NCBI GenBank assembly: GCA_020850735.1
Contig: JADZEE010000084.1
Location: 1 to 37,780 of the forward strand
DNA: 37,780 nucleotides
Source: Gammaproteobacteria bacterium
Lineage (GTDB): Bacteria; Pseudomonadota; Gammaproteobacteria; JADZEE01
Direction of reading: 5' to 3'
The notes under the pieces: model-generated
Seen by the model: only the letters and a program-made list of their open reading frames with translations
The model's database searches: none
Told to the model about the DNA's origin: nothing
Part shown: positions 22,810-30,639 of the stretch, piece by piece
Layout: the number at the start of each line of letters is the position of its first letter
Numbering within the stretch: the first letter of the stretch is position 1
Position numbers and translations under genes: made by a program

Positions 22810-24078
22810 TCAGGCGCGCAGCACCAGGTACAGATACAGCAGCGCGAAACCGCTGAGGGCGGCGATACCGGTCAGACTCCACAGCCGCATCGCCGGCCCC
22901 GGGCGCGCCTGCCCGGGGATCGCCGGGCCCGTGATCGCGCGGTGATTGAGCCAGGCAAATCCCGGTGCGCACAGGAAGGCGATGGTCGCGCCGATGTCCA
23001 CCAGCGTCTTGAAGGCGTCCATGAAGACGCTGAGGATGAGCAGGGCGCCGGCGACGATGATCCCCATCAGGCCCCAGTAATAGCGGTGCCTGCGCCGCTC
23101 CACTGCCGGCGCCGGATCGGCGACCTCCTCCTCGCCGTGCAGCATGAGCAGCCAGTTGGCGAGCCCGCGCGGAAAACCGTCGAGGATGGTGAGCAGGGTC
23201 GAGAACATCACCGCGAGCGCGGCGAAGCCGACCAGGGTACCGCTCCAGGGGCCGAGCGAGCGCTCGTACAGGGCGATGACCTGCGTGGCGAAGGCGGTGG
23301 AGCCGTCCTCGAAGCGCTCGCCCGAGCCGTGCATGACCGCGGCGCCGAGGACGACGAAGCACAGTGCGAGCACGATGATGGCGGCATAGCCGATGTTGAA
23401 GTCGATCGCGGTCTCCCGAGCCGTTGGCACCACGCCGGTGTCGCGGATCTTGGCCACGGTCCACTGCGACTGCCAGACCGACACGTCCAGCGGCGTCGGC
23501 ATCCAGCCGGCCAGCGCGGCGAGGAACAGCACCGTCGCCCGATCGAAGCGCTCGGGCCACCAGCTGCCCGACACCGACCAGTCGACCATCGGCAGCGCCA
23601 TCCACGTGGCAGCCAGCGTGGCCAGCGTCAGGAACACCATCAGCGCTTTGATGACCCGATCGAGCCAGTGGTAGTGGCCCATGACCAGCAGTGCCATACC
23701 GGTGACGGCGATGACGGCCGCCACCGGCAGCAGCCCGACAGACACCGGCAGCGTGGCCTGCACCAGTCCGGCGGTCACGAGCAGGTTGGCGGCGGTCGCA
23801 ATGCACATCGTCGCCAGCGAGGTGAGGCCGAAAAAGCCCAGTGCCGCCGCTCCCTGGCGCCGGTAGTCGGACAGAATCGAGCGGCCCGTCAGCGCCGCGT
23901 AGCGCGGCGCGAACAGGAAAGCGGGGTACTTGGCGAGGTTGGCAAGCAGGATGAAGCCGACCAGTCCCATGCCGTACATGGCACCGGCCCGGGTCGACTG
24001 CACCAGGTGCGACACGCCCACCGCCGAGCCCGCGAGCACCACGCCCGGACCGATGGTCTGCGCCAGCCGGCTTCGCAC
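22810..24078 (-). CDS. Divergent Nramp-family membrane transporter
   Basis: A 422-residue polytopic membrane protein with about eleven hydrophobic segments and Nramp layout. It starts LAQTIGPGVVLAGSAVGVSH, matching the GPG(F/L) opening of Nramp TM1, but the metal-binding DPGN is replaced by a GSAVGVSH-type sequence. In the TM6 region AGWMPTPLDVSVWQS stands where classical members have the metal-binding MPH. Loss of both metal motifs suggests a substrate other than Mn/Fe, or another use of the fold; this is inference. The start is GTG 24078, three bases after the stop of the OsmC-family gene, implying co-transcription; no better start is visible. It converges with the EthD-like gene. Confidence 0.8.
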   Translation of the reverse strand: MRSRLAQTIGPGVVLAGSAVGVSHLVQSTRAGAMYGMGLVGFILLANLAKYPAFLFAPRYAALTGRSILSDYRRQGAAALGFFGLTSLATMCIATAANLLVTAGLVQATLPVSVGLLPVAAVIAVTGMALLVMGHYHWLDRVIKALMVFLTLATLAATWMALPMVDWSVSGSWWPERFDRATVLFLAALAGWMPTPLDVSVWQSQWTVAKIRDTGVVPTARETAIDFNIGYAAIIVLALCFVVLGAAVMHGSGERFEDGSTAFATQVIALYERSLGPWSGTLVGFAALAVMFSTLLTILDGFPRGLANWLLMLHGEEEVADPAPAVERRRHRYYWGLMGIIVAGALLILSVFMDAFKTLVDIGATIAFLCAPGFAWLNHRAITGPAIPGQARPGPAMRLWSLTGIAALSGFALLYLYLVLRA

Positions 24079-24081
24079 GCG

Positions 24082-25248
24082 TCAAAGCTTCCGGCAGCGC
24101 AGCCGCGACTTGTTCGCGGCCCGGTAGGCGGCGTGCAAGTAGCAGGTCTGCGCGCCCATGCGCACCAGTGTGCTCAGGCCCGCGGCCGGCTCCTCGCCGT
24201 CCACGAACACTTGCGTGTCGACCGGGCGGGCAGCGGCACCCTTGGCGCCGGTCGCGGGCACGAAGGTCGTGTCCTGGACGATGCGGTACGCGTCCACTCG
24301 TTGCTTGACGATACTCGCGTAGCGGCCGAGCTGGGTCATGAAGCAGAACGCCACGCCGGCGGACAGGTAGGCCAGTGCCGACGGTGCCCGTGCGCCACCG
24401 GCGTCGTCGCTGAGCAGCTCGAACAGGCTGCCGGCGGGCCGGATGCAGCGCACCGCGATGGCGTACAGGCCGTCGGCGCGCACGCACGCGGTGCCGCGCA
24501 CGTGCACGCGGCGCTTCTGTTCGCCCTGCAAACCCAGCGGCACACCGGTCGCCGGACCGGCGGGTACCTGCGGCGCTGCCTCCGGGCCGCCGAGCTTGCG
24601 TAGGATGTCGGCGGCGAAACCCGCACCGGGGATCGGCGTGGCGGTGGCGAACAGCGGTGCCGGATCGCTGGCCGGAGCCGTCGACCAGACGTCGATCCCC
24701 GCCAGGGGCACGGGCAGACCGTTGCGCACCAGCGCGAAGCGGCCGGACAGGGCGGTGCGCAGGCAGCTGTCGGCCGGGGACGCGGCCAGCGCGGCACAGG
24801 CCAGCGCCGCGAGCGTATCCGGATCGGTGTCGGCCGCGACCGCGAAATCGAGCTCGGCCGGGTGCGCACTGCCGGTCATGGTGCCCTGAGCCGCCGAGCC
24901 TTCCATGCTGTAGTGGTTGTCGACCGTCAGCTCGAGCGCCTGCACCGCCACCCCGCGTTGTCGCGCCACCGCCAGGAACGCCGACAGGCCGGCTGCCGCG
25001 ACGCCGGCGGTGAAGAACGCGAGCGGGAAGGGCGCGAGATCGGTGCCGTTCAGCCATGGCCCTTCGTCGCACAGCAGGCGCCAGCCCGGGCCGTGCGCTG
25101 TGCCGCACACCAGGGCTTCTTTCTGCATGCCTTGCAGCGACCGCGCCGCGGTGCGAATGGTCAGGGACGTGCCGTCGCCCGCGACCGGCGGCAGAGCGGC
25201 CGCGGTCGGGTAGGCCAGTGGCTCGGCAGAATCGTGGCGGGATCCCAT
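24082..25248 (-). CDS. OsmC-family protein, long form with two domains
   Basis: A 388-residue protein of the long OsmC-like family, with two OsmC-type halves. The first includes FFTAGVAAAGLSAFLAVARQ, TVDNHYSMEGSA and ALACAALAASPADSCLRTAL; the second includes YLSAGVAFCFMTQLGRYASI and VDTQVFVDGEEPA. Cysteines in SPADSC and in GVAFCF are positioned like the reactive cysteines of OsmC/Ohr peroxidases, so a role against peroxides or reactive electrophiles is possible. ATG 25248 is taken because the extra 46 residues available upstream are not conserved in character. The stop lies three bases from the Nramp-like start; why these two are paired is unknown. About 196 bases without a gene lie upstream. 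Confidence 0.75.
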   Translation of the reverse strand: MGSRHDSAEPLAYPTAAALPPVAGDGTSLTIRTAARSLQGMQKEALVCGTAHGPGWRLLCDEGPWLNGTDLAPFPLAFFTAGVAAAGLSAFLAVARQRGVAVQALELTVDNHYSMEGSAAQGTMTGSAHPAELDFAVAADTDPDTLAALACAALAASPADSCLRTALSGRFALVRNGLPVPLAGIDVWSTAPASDPAPLFATATPIPGAGFAADILRKLGGPEAAPQVPAGPATGVPLGLQGEQKRRVHVRGTACVRADGLYAIAVRCIRPAGSLFELLSDDAGGARAPSALAYLSAGVAFCFMTQLGRYASIVKQRVDAYRIVQDTTFVPATGAKGAAARPVDTQVFVDGEEPAAGLSTLVRMGAQTCYLHAAYRAANKSRLRCRKL

Positions 25249-25444
25249 CGACGGCCGGGTCTCAGAGCTCGTGAAACGTTCGTCCGCCGTAGCGAGACGG
25301 TTTCCGGGCGCTCGCGGCCAGGCGCGGGGGTGCACAACATCGCGCACGCAGCGGGCCTGCGGAAACGATTTCGGGGGTCCCCACAACGCGGCCAGAGGCG
25401 CTCGGGGGCTGTCGCAGCGGGCGCGGTGATGGTGTCACAGGCTC

Positions 25445-25882
25445 TCAGCCGATACGGCCCCAGGCGCGCACGCGGGCAGGCGAGATACGCACCATCGCGT
25501 TACGGTCCGGGGCGAGCGGCATGCGCCGGTACTGGGGGTAGCGCTCGCGCAGCAGCGCCAGGGCACGCTCGTATTCGGCCGGATCCGCGACCAGCGCGGC
25601 GGTACCGGTGACCAGAACCCACGCGAGTTGCGACCAGTCGTCCGCGTAGTCGTCGATCACCAGCGCGACGCGGGGGTTTTCCAGCAGGTTGCGAATGCGC
25701 TTGAGCGGCCGCGGCGCTGCTGCCTTGGGCTTGTCGTCCACCACGAAGAAAAAGCACCGGCCGTCGAAGGCGTAGCACAATGGCACGACGTGCGGCGCGC
25801 CACCGGCGTCGGCGGTCGCCAGCCTCGCCACACGGTGCGCCAGGATGTAGCGCCGGACCGGCTCGCTGAGATCGCAGCCCAC
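25445..25882 (-). CDS. PPOX-class split-barrel flavin/deazaflavin oxidoreductase, F420-dependent type
   Basis: A 145-residue split-barrel protein of the pyridoxamine-phosphate-oxidase-like group, close to the Rv0121-type subfamily annotated as F420-dependent. Key segments are RVARLATADAGGAPHVVPLC, FFVVDDKPKAAAPRPLKRIR, NLLENPRVALVIDDYADDWS and YPQYRRMPLAPDRNAMVRIS. Members bind FMN or F420 and reduce small molecules. The start is GTG 25882; no ATG fits. It lies 42 bases downstream of the M24 gene and may be the last gene of that operon. F420 rather than FMN use is a family-level guess, supported only by the NpdG-like gene at 35426. Confidence 0.8.
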   Translation of the reverse strand: MGCDLSEPVRRYILAHRVARLATADAGGAPHVVPLCYAFDGRCFFFVVDDKPKAAAPRPLKRIRNLLENPRVALVIDDYADDWSQLAWVLVTGTAALVADPAEYERALALLRERYPQYRRMPLAPDRNAMVRISPARVRAWGRIG

Positions 25883-25924
25883 GTGCCCGCCCGCGAGCGT
25901 TCCCGGCGCCTGGCCGCCGCCCGC

Positions 25925-27079
25925 TCAGAACGCCGTCTCGGTGCCGTCGTAGACCTTGATCGGTACGCCGGACAGCGCTTCACCGCCGTCACGGCCGACA
26001 CGGTAGGTCTCCTGGAAATACAGCGAGTGCGCGCGGTCCTGGGTCATGACGTGCGGGTGCATCGAGCACACCATGTTCTCGGGCAGCACGAAGTGGGTAC
26101 CCTCGCCGATGCGCGGCAGCTCGATCATGGTCATGCCGATCGAGTGTCCGCACACGTGCCCGGAGCGGTAACCACGGTCCACGAACGGCTTCATGCAGGC
26201 CTGGTGCGCGGCCTGCGCGGTATTGCCGGCCCGCATGTGCTGCCGGGCCAGCTCGTGAAATTCCTGGTAGGCGTCGAACATCTCCTGAATGACCGGATCC
26301 AGGCCGCCCGGCGCGAGCACGCGCGAGAACTCCACCCAGTGCCCGCCCTCGCCCGCGATCTCCAGGCCGTACACGAAACTGTCGCTGCTGCGTACCGGCC
26401 GGTTGCTCGCGAACACCATTTGCGGGCGCAGCGAGCCGTCGGGACCGCTGAGGATCATGTCCATGGTCTTGCGCGAGGTGTTAGCGGCGGCGAAGTAACC
26501 CTCCGCGACACCCATGAGCTCGGCTTCGGTCTTGCCGGGTTCGAAGGCCTTGATGACCTCCAGTACGCCGCCCTTGTTGATCGCCATCGAATGGCGGACG
26601 GACGCGAGCTCCTCCTCGCTTTTCTGCACGCGCGCATAGTCGAACTGCTCCTCGAAGTCGATGATCTCGAAGCCCTGCGCCGCGAGCGCCGAATAATCGC
26701 GCACGTTGATGACGTACTGCAGCCCGTAGATCCCGAGCCGCTTCACGCCCTTGGTCTTCAGGAACTCGGCCATCCATTCACCGCAATGCGCCGGGAGCTC
26801 GCGCTTGGGAATGAAGGTCTGGGCGTGATCGCCGACCCACGTCGCCTCGCGCGGGAACACGCACACCGGGTCGTCGTTGGCGGGGATCACGACGTAGGCG
26901 TAGCGGTGCAGAATGTGAAAACCGCACATGTAGCGCACCGCGCCCTCGAAGCCCGTGTACTCGCTACCGGCGACCACCAGGGCGTCGAGTCCGGCTTTTT
27001 CCATTGCGTTGCGCACATTGGTGTAGCGCCGGTCGATCTCCGCCTGACTCGGAGCGTAGCGGTTGACGTAGTCGGTCAT
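25925..27079 (-). CDS. M24-family (creatinase/Xaa-Pro peptidase fold) protein with altered metal site
   Basis: A 384-residue pita-bread-fold protein. The N-terminal domain (residues 1 to about 145) starts MTDYVNRYAPSQAEIDRRYT; the catalytic domain runs from about 155. Of the five metal ligands of M24 peptidases, the first Asp is L239 or E240 (SFVYGLEIAGEGGHW), the second is E250 (WVEFSR), His is kept at 312 (GHSIG), the next Glu is H341 (CSMHPHV) and the last is kept as E357 (YFQETYR). Creatinase also lost metal binding and hydrolyses a C-N bond, so a non-peptidase hydrolase for a small amide-like compound is more likely than a peptidase. ATG 27079 follows GAGGAACCGAC. It is 14 bases from the upstream reductase gene, inside the permease-PanE operon. 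Confidence 0.82.
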   Translation of the reverse strand: MTDYVNRYAPSQAEIDRRYTNVRNAMEKAGLDALVVAGSEYTGFEGAVRYMCGFHILHRYAYVVIPANDDPVCVFPREATWVGDHAQTFIPKRELPAHCGEWMAEFLKTKGVKRLGIYGLQYVINVRDYSALAAQGFEIIDFEEQFDYARVQKSEEELASVRHSMAINKGGVLEVIKAFEPGKTEAELMGVAEGYFAAANTSRKTMDMILSGPDGSLRPQMVFASNRPVRSSDSFVYGLEIAGEGGHWVEFSRVLAPGGLDPVIQEMFDAYQEFHELARQHMRAGNTAQAAHQACMKPFVDRGYRSGHVCGHSIGMTMIELPRIGEGTHFVLPENMVCSMHPHVMTQDRAHSLYFQETYRVGRDGGEALSGVPIKVYDGTETAF

Positions 27080-27093
27080 GTCGGTTCCTCGGT

Positions 27094-28014
27094 TCAGTCC
27101 TTCAGTGTCCAGGAGAATTCCAGTGCCTTGACGAGATCGGCAACCGCCTCGTTGAGCGGGCACGGCACGCCGATTTCGCGGCCGATGCGGGCGACGCCGG
27201 CGTTCAGGGCGTCGATCTCCGTGGGCCGGCGGGCCAGCACGTCCTGCAACATGCTCGGTTTGTGGTAATAGGCCTTCTCGCGACCGAAGTCGACCAGCTT
27301 GTCGGGATCGCTGTCGAGGGTGACGCCGAGCCTGGCCGCCACGGCCTTGCCCTCGTTGACGACCTCGCGCATCAACCGGCGCGCGCCCGGCTGATCGCAC
27401 ATGACCCCGTGCGGCAGCCGGGTGAGCGCGGCGAGCCCGTTGGACGCGCAGTTGAATATGACCTTGGTCCACATCGCGCCGCGGGCGTCTTCCATGGCGA
27501 GCGTCTCCATGCCGCCGCGGGTGAGGGCCTGCGCGAGGCTGCGGACCTCATCCATCGACGCCGGCCGGGGCTCGAACGGGCCTATCCAGGTCTTGCCGCC
27601 GGTATCCATGTTGACGACGCCGGCCGCGACAACGTGGCCGGCGGGGAAGGTGGTGCCGAGGATGACGCGCGGCACGTACTCGGCGAGGATTTCCTCGTTG
27701 CCGACCCCGTTCTGTACCGAGCACACGGCACCGTCGCGGAAGATATGGGCGGTGGCCTCGATGGCCGGCCGGGTGTGCAGCGTCTTGGCGGCGATGATGC
27801 CGAAATCGCACGGCGGTATTTCCTTCGCATCGCTGCGTGCGCGCACGCGGGTGCTGAAGTCGGCCAGGCCGGTGAGGCGCAGACCATTCGCGTTGATCGC
27901 GTCGACGTGTTCCCGGTTGACGTCGTAGGCCCAGACCTCGGTATCCTCGAGACGCGCCAGATGAGCGCCGAACAGGCTGCCGATGGCGCCGCAGCCGATG
28001 ATGCAGACCCGCAT
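27094..28014 (-). CDS. Ketopantoate reductase-like (PanE/ApbA) protein, copy 1
   Basis: A 306-residue member of the 2-dehydropantoate 2-reductase family. The NADPH fold begins IIGCGAIGSLFGAHLA, SVQNGVGNEEIL marks the substrate cleft, K184 and N188 (WTKVIFNCASN) match the catalytic lysine and asparagine, and E266 in RRPTEID matches the catalytic glutamate. All catalytic residues are thus present, so it should reduce a 2-oxo acid or oxidise a 2-hydroxy acid. True PanE makes pantoate, but a second copy lies 14 bases upstream in what looks like a catabolic operon, so a substrate other than ketopantoate is likely. The M24 gene follows 14 bases downstream. Confidence 0.85.
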   Translation of the reverse strand: MRVCIIGCGAIGSLFGAHLARLEDTEVWAYDVNREHVDAINANGLRLTGLADFSTRVRARSDAKEIPPCDFGIIAAKTLHTRPAIEATAHIFRDGAVCSVQNGVGNEEILAEYVPRVILGTTFPAGHVVAAGVVNMDTGGKTWIGPFEPRPASMDEVRSLAQALTRGGMETLAMEDARGAMWTKVIFNCASNGLAALTRLPHGVMCDQPGARRLMREVVNEGKAVAARLGVTLDSDPDKLVDFGREKAYYHKPSMLQDVLARRPTEIDALNAGVARIGREIGVPCPLNEAVADLVKALEFSWTLKD

Positions 28015-28028
28015 GAGTCAGTCCTCCG

Positions 28029-28997
28029 TCAGTGTGTCGTGGCCGTGAGGTTCCAGCTCGCTTCGCGCGCCTTTACCAGCCGGTACATGGTTTCGTGGAT
28101 CGGGGCCGGTACGCCGAGGGCTTGTGCCTCGCGAACGACGGCGCCGGTGATCCAGTCGATCTCGGTCGGGCGCCGGGCGCGGACGTCGTCGAGCATGGAC
28201 GGCACGTGCGCGTAGGCATCGTAGCCCGTCATGCCCTTGCTGACCGCCTTGACGTTCATCTCCCACGGGTCCTCGTACAGCTCGATACCCCGTGCCGCCG
28301 CCACCCGCCCGGCCTCCGCCATCATCGCGCATACGAGATGGCCGAGATCGCTCAGCGACTCGCGCATCGCGAACAGCTTCACGTGCGGCAGGTCGGTGAC
28401 GGCCGCGATGCTGTTGACGGCGGAGTTGAAGATGAGCTTGGACCATTGCGCCGGCAGCAGATCCGGAAAGGCCTCGGCTTTCAGGCCCGCGCGCACGATG
28501 AGGTCCGTCACCTGCCGGGTGGTCTCGAAGTCCGCGCAGCCCTGCGCCCAGGGGCCCATCCAGGTCGCGGTGTCGAGCTCGTATTCCACGTGCGTGTCCG
28601 AGTGCCGCGTGCCGCTCATGAACGTCACCGCCGAAATGATCGGCCAGTCGCCGAACTGCGCGGCCATGGCCTCGCAGCCCAGTCCGTTCTGCACCGTCAT
28701 GACCGTGGCATTCGGGAAGTGCCCTTGCAAGCGCCTGACGCTGTCCTCGACGGCATTGGCCTTGGTGGCGATGATTGCCAGGTCCACGTCGCCCAGCTCC
28801 GCCGGGTCGGTGGCTGCCAGCACCCTGGAATGGAGCTCGCTCTTGCCGCTCACGCGCAGCCCTTCGCGGTTCAGCAGATCCGCGTGCTCCCGGCGCCGTA
28901 CGAGCACGGTGGACTCGGCGACGCTTGCCAGGTGGCCCGCGAACAGGCTGCCGATGGCACCTGCACCGACGATACAGGTGCGTTTGATGGGTCTCAT
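28029..28997 (-). CDS. Ketopantoate reductase-like (PanE/ApbA) protein, copy 2
   Basis: A 322-residue paralogue of the gene next to it. CIVGAGAIGSLFAGHLASVA is the nucleotide-binding start; VQNGLGCEAMAAQF, WSKLIFNSAVNS (K187, N191) and RRPTEIDWI (E279) hold the catalytic residues. The two copies share the same motif order but differ clearly between motifs, pointing to an old duplication or separate recruitment and to different substrates or stereochemistry. The ATG at 28997 overlaps the TGA of the NCS1 permease gene (28994-28997), so translation is coupled and the enzyme probably acts on what the permease imports. The vitamin B5 role of PanE is not supported by this context. Confidence 0.85.
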   Translation of the reverse strand: MRPIKRTCIVGAGAIGSLFAGHLASVAESTVLVRRREHADLLNREGLRVSGKSELHSRVLAATDPAELGDVDLAIIATKANAVEDSVRRLQGHFPNATVMTVQNGLGCEAMAAQFGDWPIISAVTFMSGTRHSDTHVEYELDTATWMGPWAQGCADFETTRQVTDLIVRAGLKAEAFPDLLPAQWSKLIFNSAVNSIAAVTDLPHVKLFAMRESLSDLGHLVCAMMAEAGRVAAARGIELYEDPWEMNVKAVSKGMTGYDAYAHVPSMLDDVRARRPTEIDWITGAVVREAQALGVPAPIHETMYRLVKAREASWNLTATTH

Positions 28998-30451
28998 CGG
29001 GTTTCCTTTTCGGTCAAAGCCTGCGATCCGACCGTGAGGGGCGGCGCAAGCGGGGGTCGGAGCACGGTCAGGCGCAGCAGCGGGTAGACCACCGCAACGG
29101 TCGCGAGCGCCGTCAGCGCTTCGACGGGTTGCCAGGGCTTGACCAGGACACGGGCGCCGATCACCGCGACGACGATCGCCAGGACACCTGCCCAGTTGAC
29201 GGGCTCGTCCGCCCGCGCCGGTATCGCGGCGAGCCTGGGCGCGACCAGATAATAGTCGGCGATGATGACGCCCGCCAGTGAGCTCAGCAACACGCCGAGC
29301 AGCCGGATCCACGCCTCGACGAATTCCAGCAGGTGGCCATACAGCAGGCCGATGGCAATGACGTTCGCCAGCACGACGAACGCGAACCGTCCCGGGCGCC
29401 AGCCGGACAGGGCGTCGAACAGGTTGCTCAGGCACAGCGACGAGCTGTAGGTATTCAGTACCTGGGCCTTGCCCTGTGCGACCAGCATGAGCAGGAAGCC
29501 GAGTGCGCCGCCGAATACCATGAACGTCGCGGCGATGCTGTCCGGACTCTGCAGAACCTGCCGGTGTGCCTGTGCCTGCGTCATGCCCCCGGCATCGAGG
29601 TAGTACTCGACCATCGACGGCGCGGCGGCAAACACCAGCACCCCGCCGGCCAGCATCATGAGCAGCGACTGCACGCCTATGCCGATCGTGGCAGCGGCAG
29701 CCACGTCCGCCGTCGAGCGGCCGTAACGGCCGAAGTCCGCCGTGTTCAGTGCCAGGGCGCAGGCCGGTCCGAGGAGGATGTTCAAGGCGAATACGTACTT
29801 GTCCCGGGCGGATTCGATACCCATTTCGGCGAGCGCCGCCGCCGGCAGCTGCGTCCCGAAGCTGAACATCGTTCCCAGTGACTGCCCGGAGCGGGCGACG
29901 ATGACGTACAGCACCCAGGCCATCACCGCGACAAACGACAGCACCATCAACGAGGAAAAACGGGTCACCAGATCGAAGCCGAACGTGGTCAAGGCGATCC
30001 ATGCGATGGTGAGTCCGCCGTAGATGAACAGGCGGCTGCTCCAGACATCCTCGAGCCCGAAAAAGAACAGGAAACCGCGGTACAGCAGCGCGTTCTCGAC
30101 GGCCAGGAAGCCGATGATGAGGAAGCCGAAAATGAGCGAGGCCAGCGCGGATCCGCGCACGCCCAGTCCGTGACGGCGGGTGATGAGCGTGTTCGAGCAG
30201 CCGGTGACGTAGGCGACCCGCGCCAGCGCCCAACCGAGCAGGCTGCCGATGACGAAGGAGCTCAGCCCGGCGAGCACGGCAATGCGCACACCGGCGACGA
30301 AGCACACCAGCGCGCCGAAGAACAGCATCACCAGCGTCGTCACCAGGCCGGCCGTGTTCCAGCTCAGCTTGATCCAGGACTTGCGCTGCGCGTCCGGAAC
30401 CCTCTCCAGGGCGTGGTCTTCTATCGTCGCGAGCAGATCCTGGGCGGTCAT
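28994..30451 (-). CDS. NCS1-family (nucleobase:cation symporter-1) permease
   Basis: A 485-residue inner-membrane protein with about twelve hydrophobic helices, resembling cytosine/purine/hydantoin permeases (CodB, Mhp1). The N-terminal part has RKSWIKLSWNTAGLVTTLVM, later TGCSNTLITRRHGLGVRGS, GPACALALNTADFGRYGRS and a conserved end LLSSLAGVIIADYYLVAPRL, typical of the family. NCS1 proteins bring in nucleobases, hydantoins, allantoin or vitamins with Na+ or H+. ATG 30451 (MTAQDLLATIEDHALERVP) is chosen over a start 24 codons earlier that adds a basic, unconserved stretch. It heads the operon with the two PanE-like genes and M24 gene, and an AraC-type regulator gene lies 188 bases upstream. 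Confidence 0.87.
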   Translation of the reverse strand: MTAQDLLATIEDHALERVPDAQRKSWIKLSWNTAGLVTTLVMLFFGALVCFVAGVRIAVLAGLSSFVIGSLLGWALARVAYVTGCSNTLITRRHGLGVRGSALASLIFGFLIIGFLAVENALLYRGFLFFFGLEDVWSSRLFIYGGLTIAWIALTTFGFDLVTRFSSLMVLSFVAVMAWVLYVIVARSGQSLGTMFSFGTQLPAAALAEMGIESARDKYVFALNILLGPACALALNTADFGRYGRSTADVAAAATIGIGVQSLLMMLAGGVLVFAAAPSMVEYYLDAGGMTQAQAHRQVLQSPDSIAATFMVFGGALGFLLMLVAQGKAQVLNTYSSSLCLSNLFDALSGWRPGRFAFVVLANVIAIGLLYGHLLEFVEAWIRLLGVLLSSLAGVIIADYYLVAPRLAAIPARADEPVNWAGVLAIVVAVIGARVLVKPWQPVEALTALATVAVVYPLLRLTVLRPPLAPPLTVGSQALTEKETR

Positions 30452-30639
30452 GTGTCTCACCCCGTGCCGATCGTCGCCTGTGATTGCGGAAGGGCCCGGC
30501 CGGCGCGGCGGCGAATCGGCCACCGGTGGCGGTCATGATATGCCGGGCAGCCCGCAGCTGTCTTGACTGTCGCCGCTCTACCGCGTGACTGTCAGCGCAG
30601 CCGCTGCGCCGTTCCCGGGACTGGCGTACCGGGGCCGGA

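Noticed and set aside
25628..27268. A 546-codon + strand frame across the PPOX and M24 genes
   Set aside because: It spans two real - strand genes and the gap between them without any family signature.
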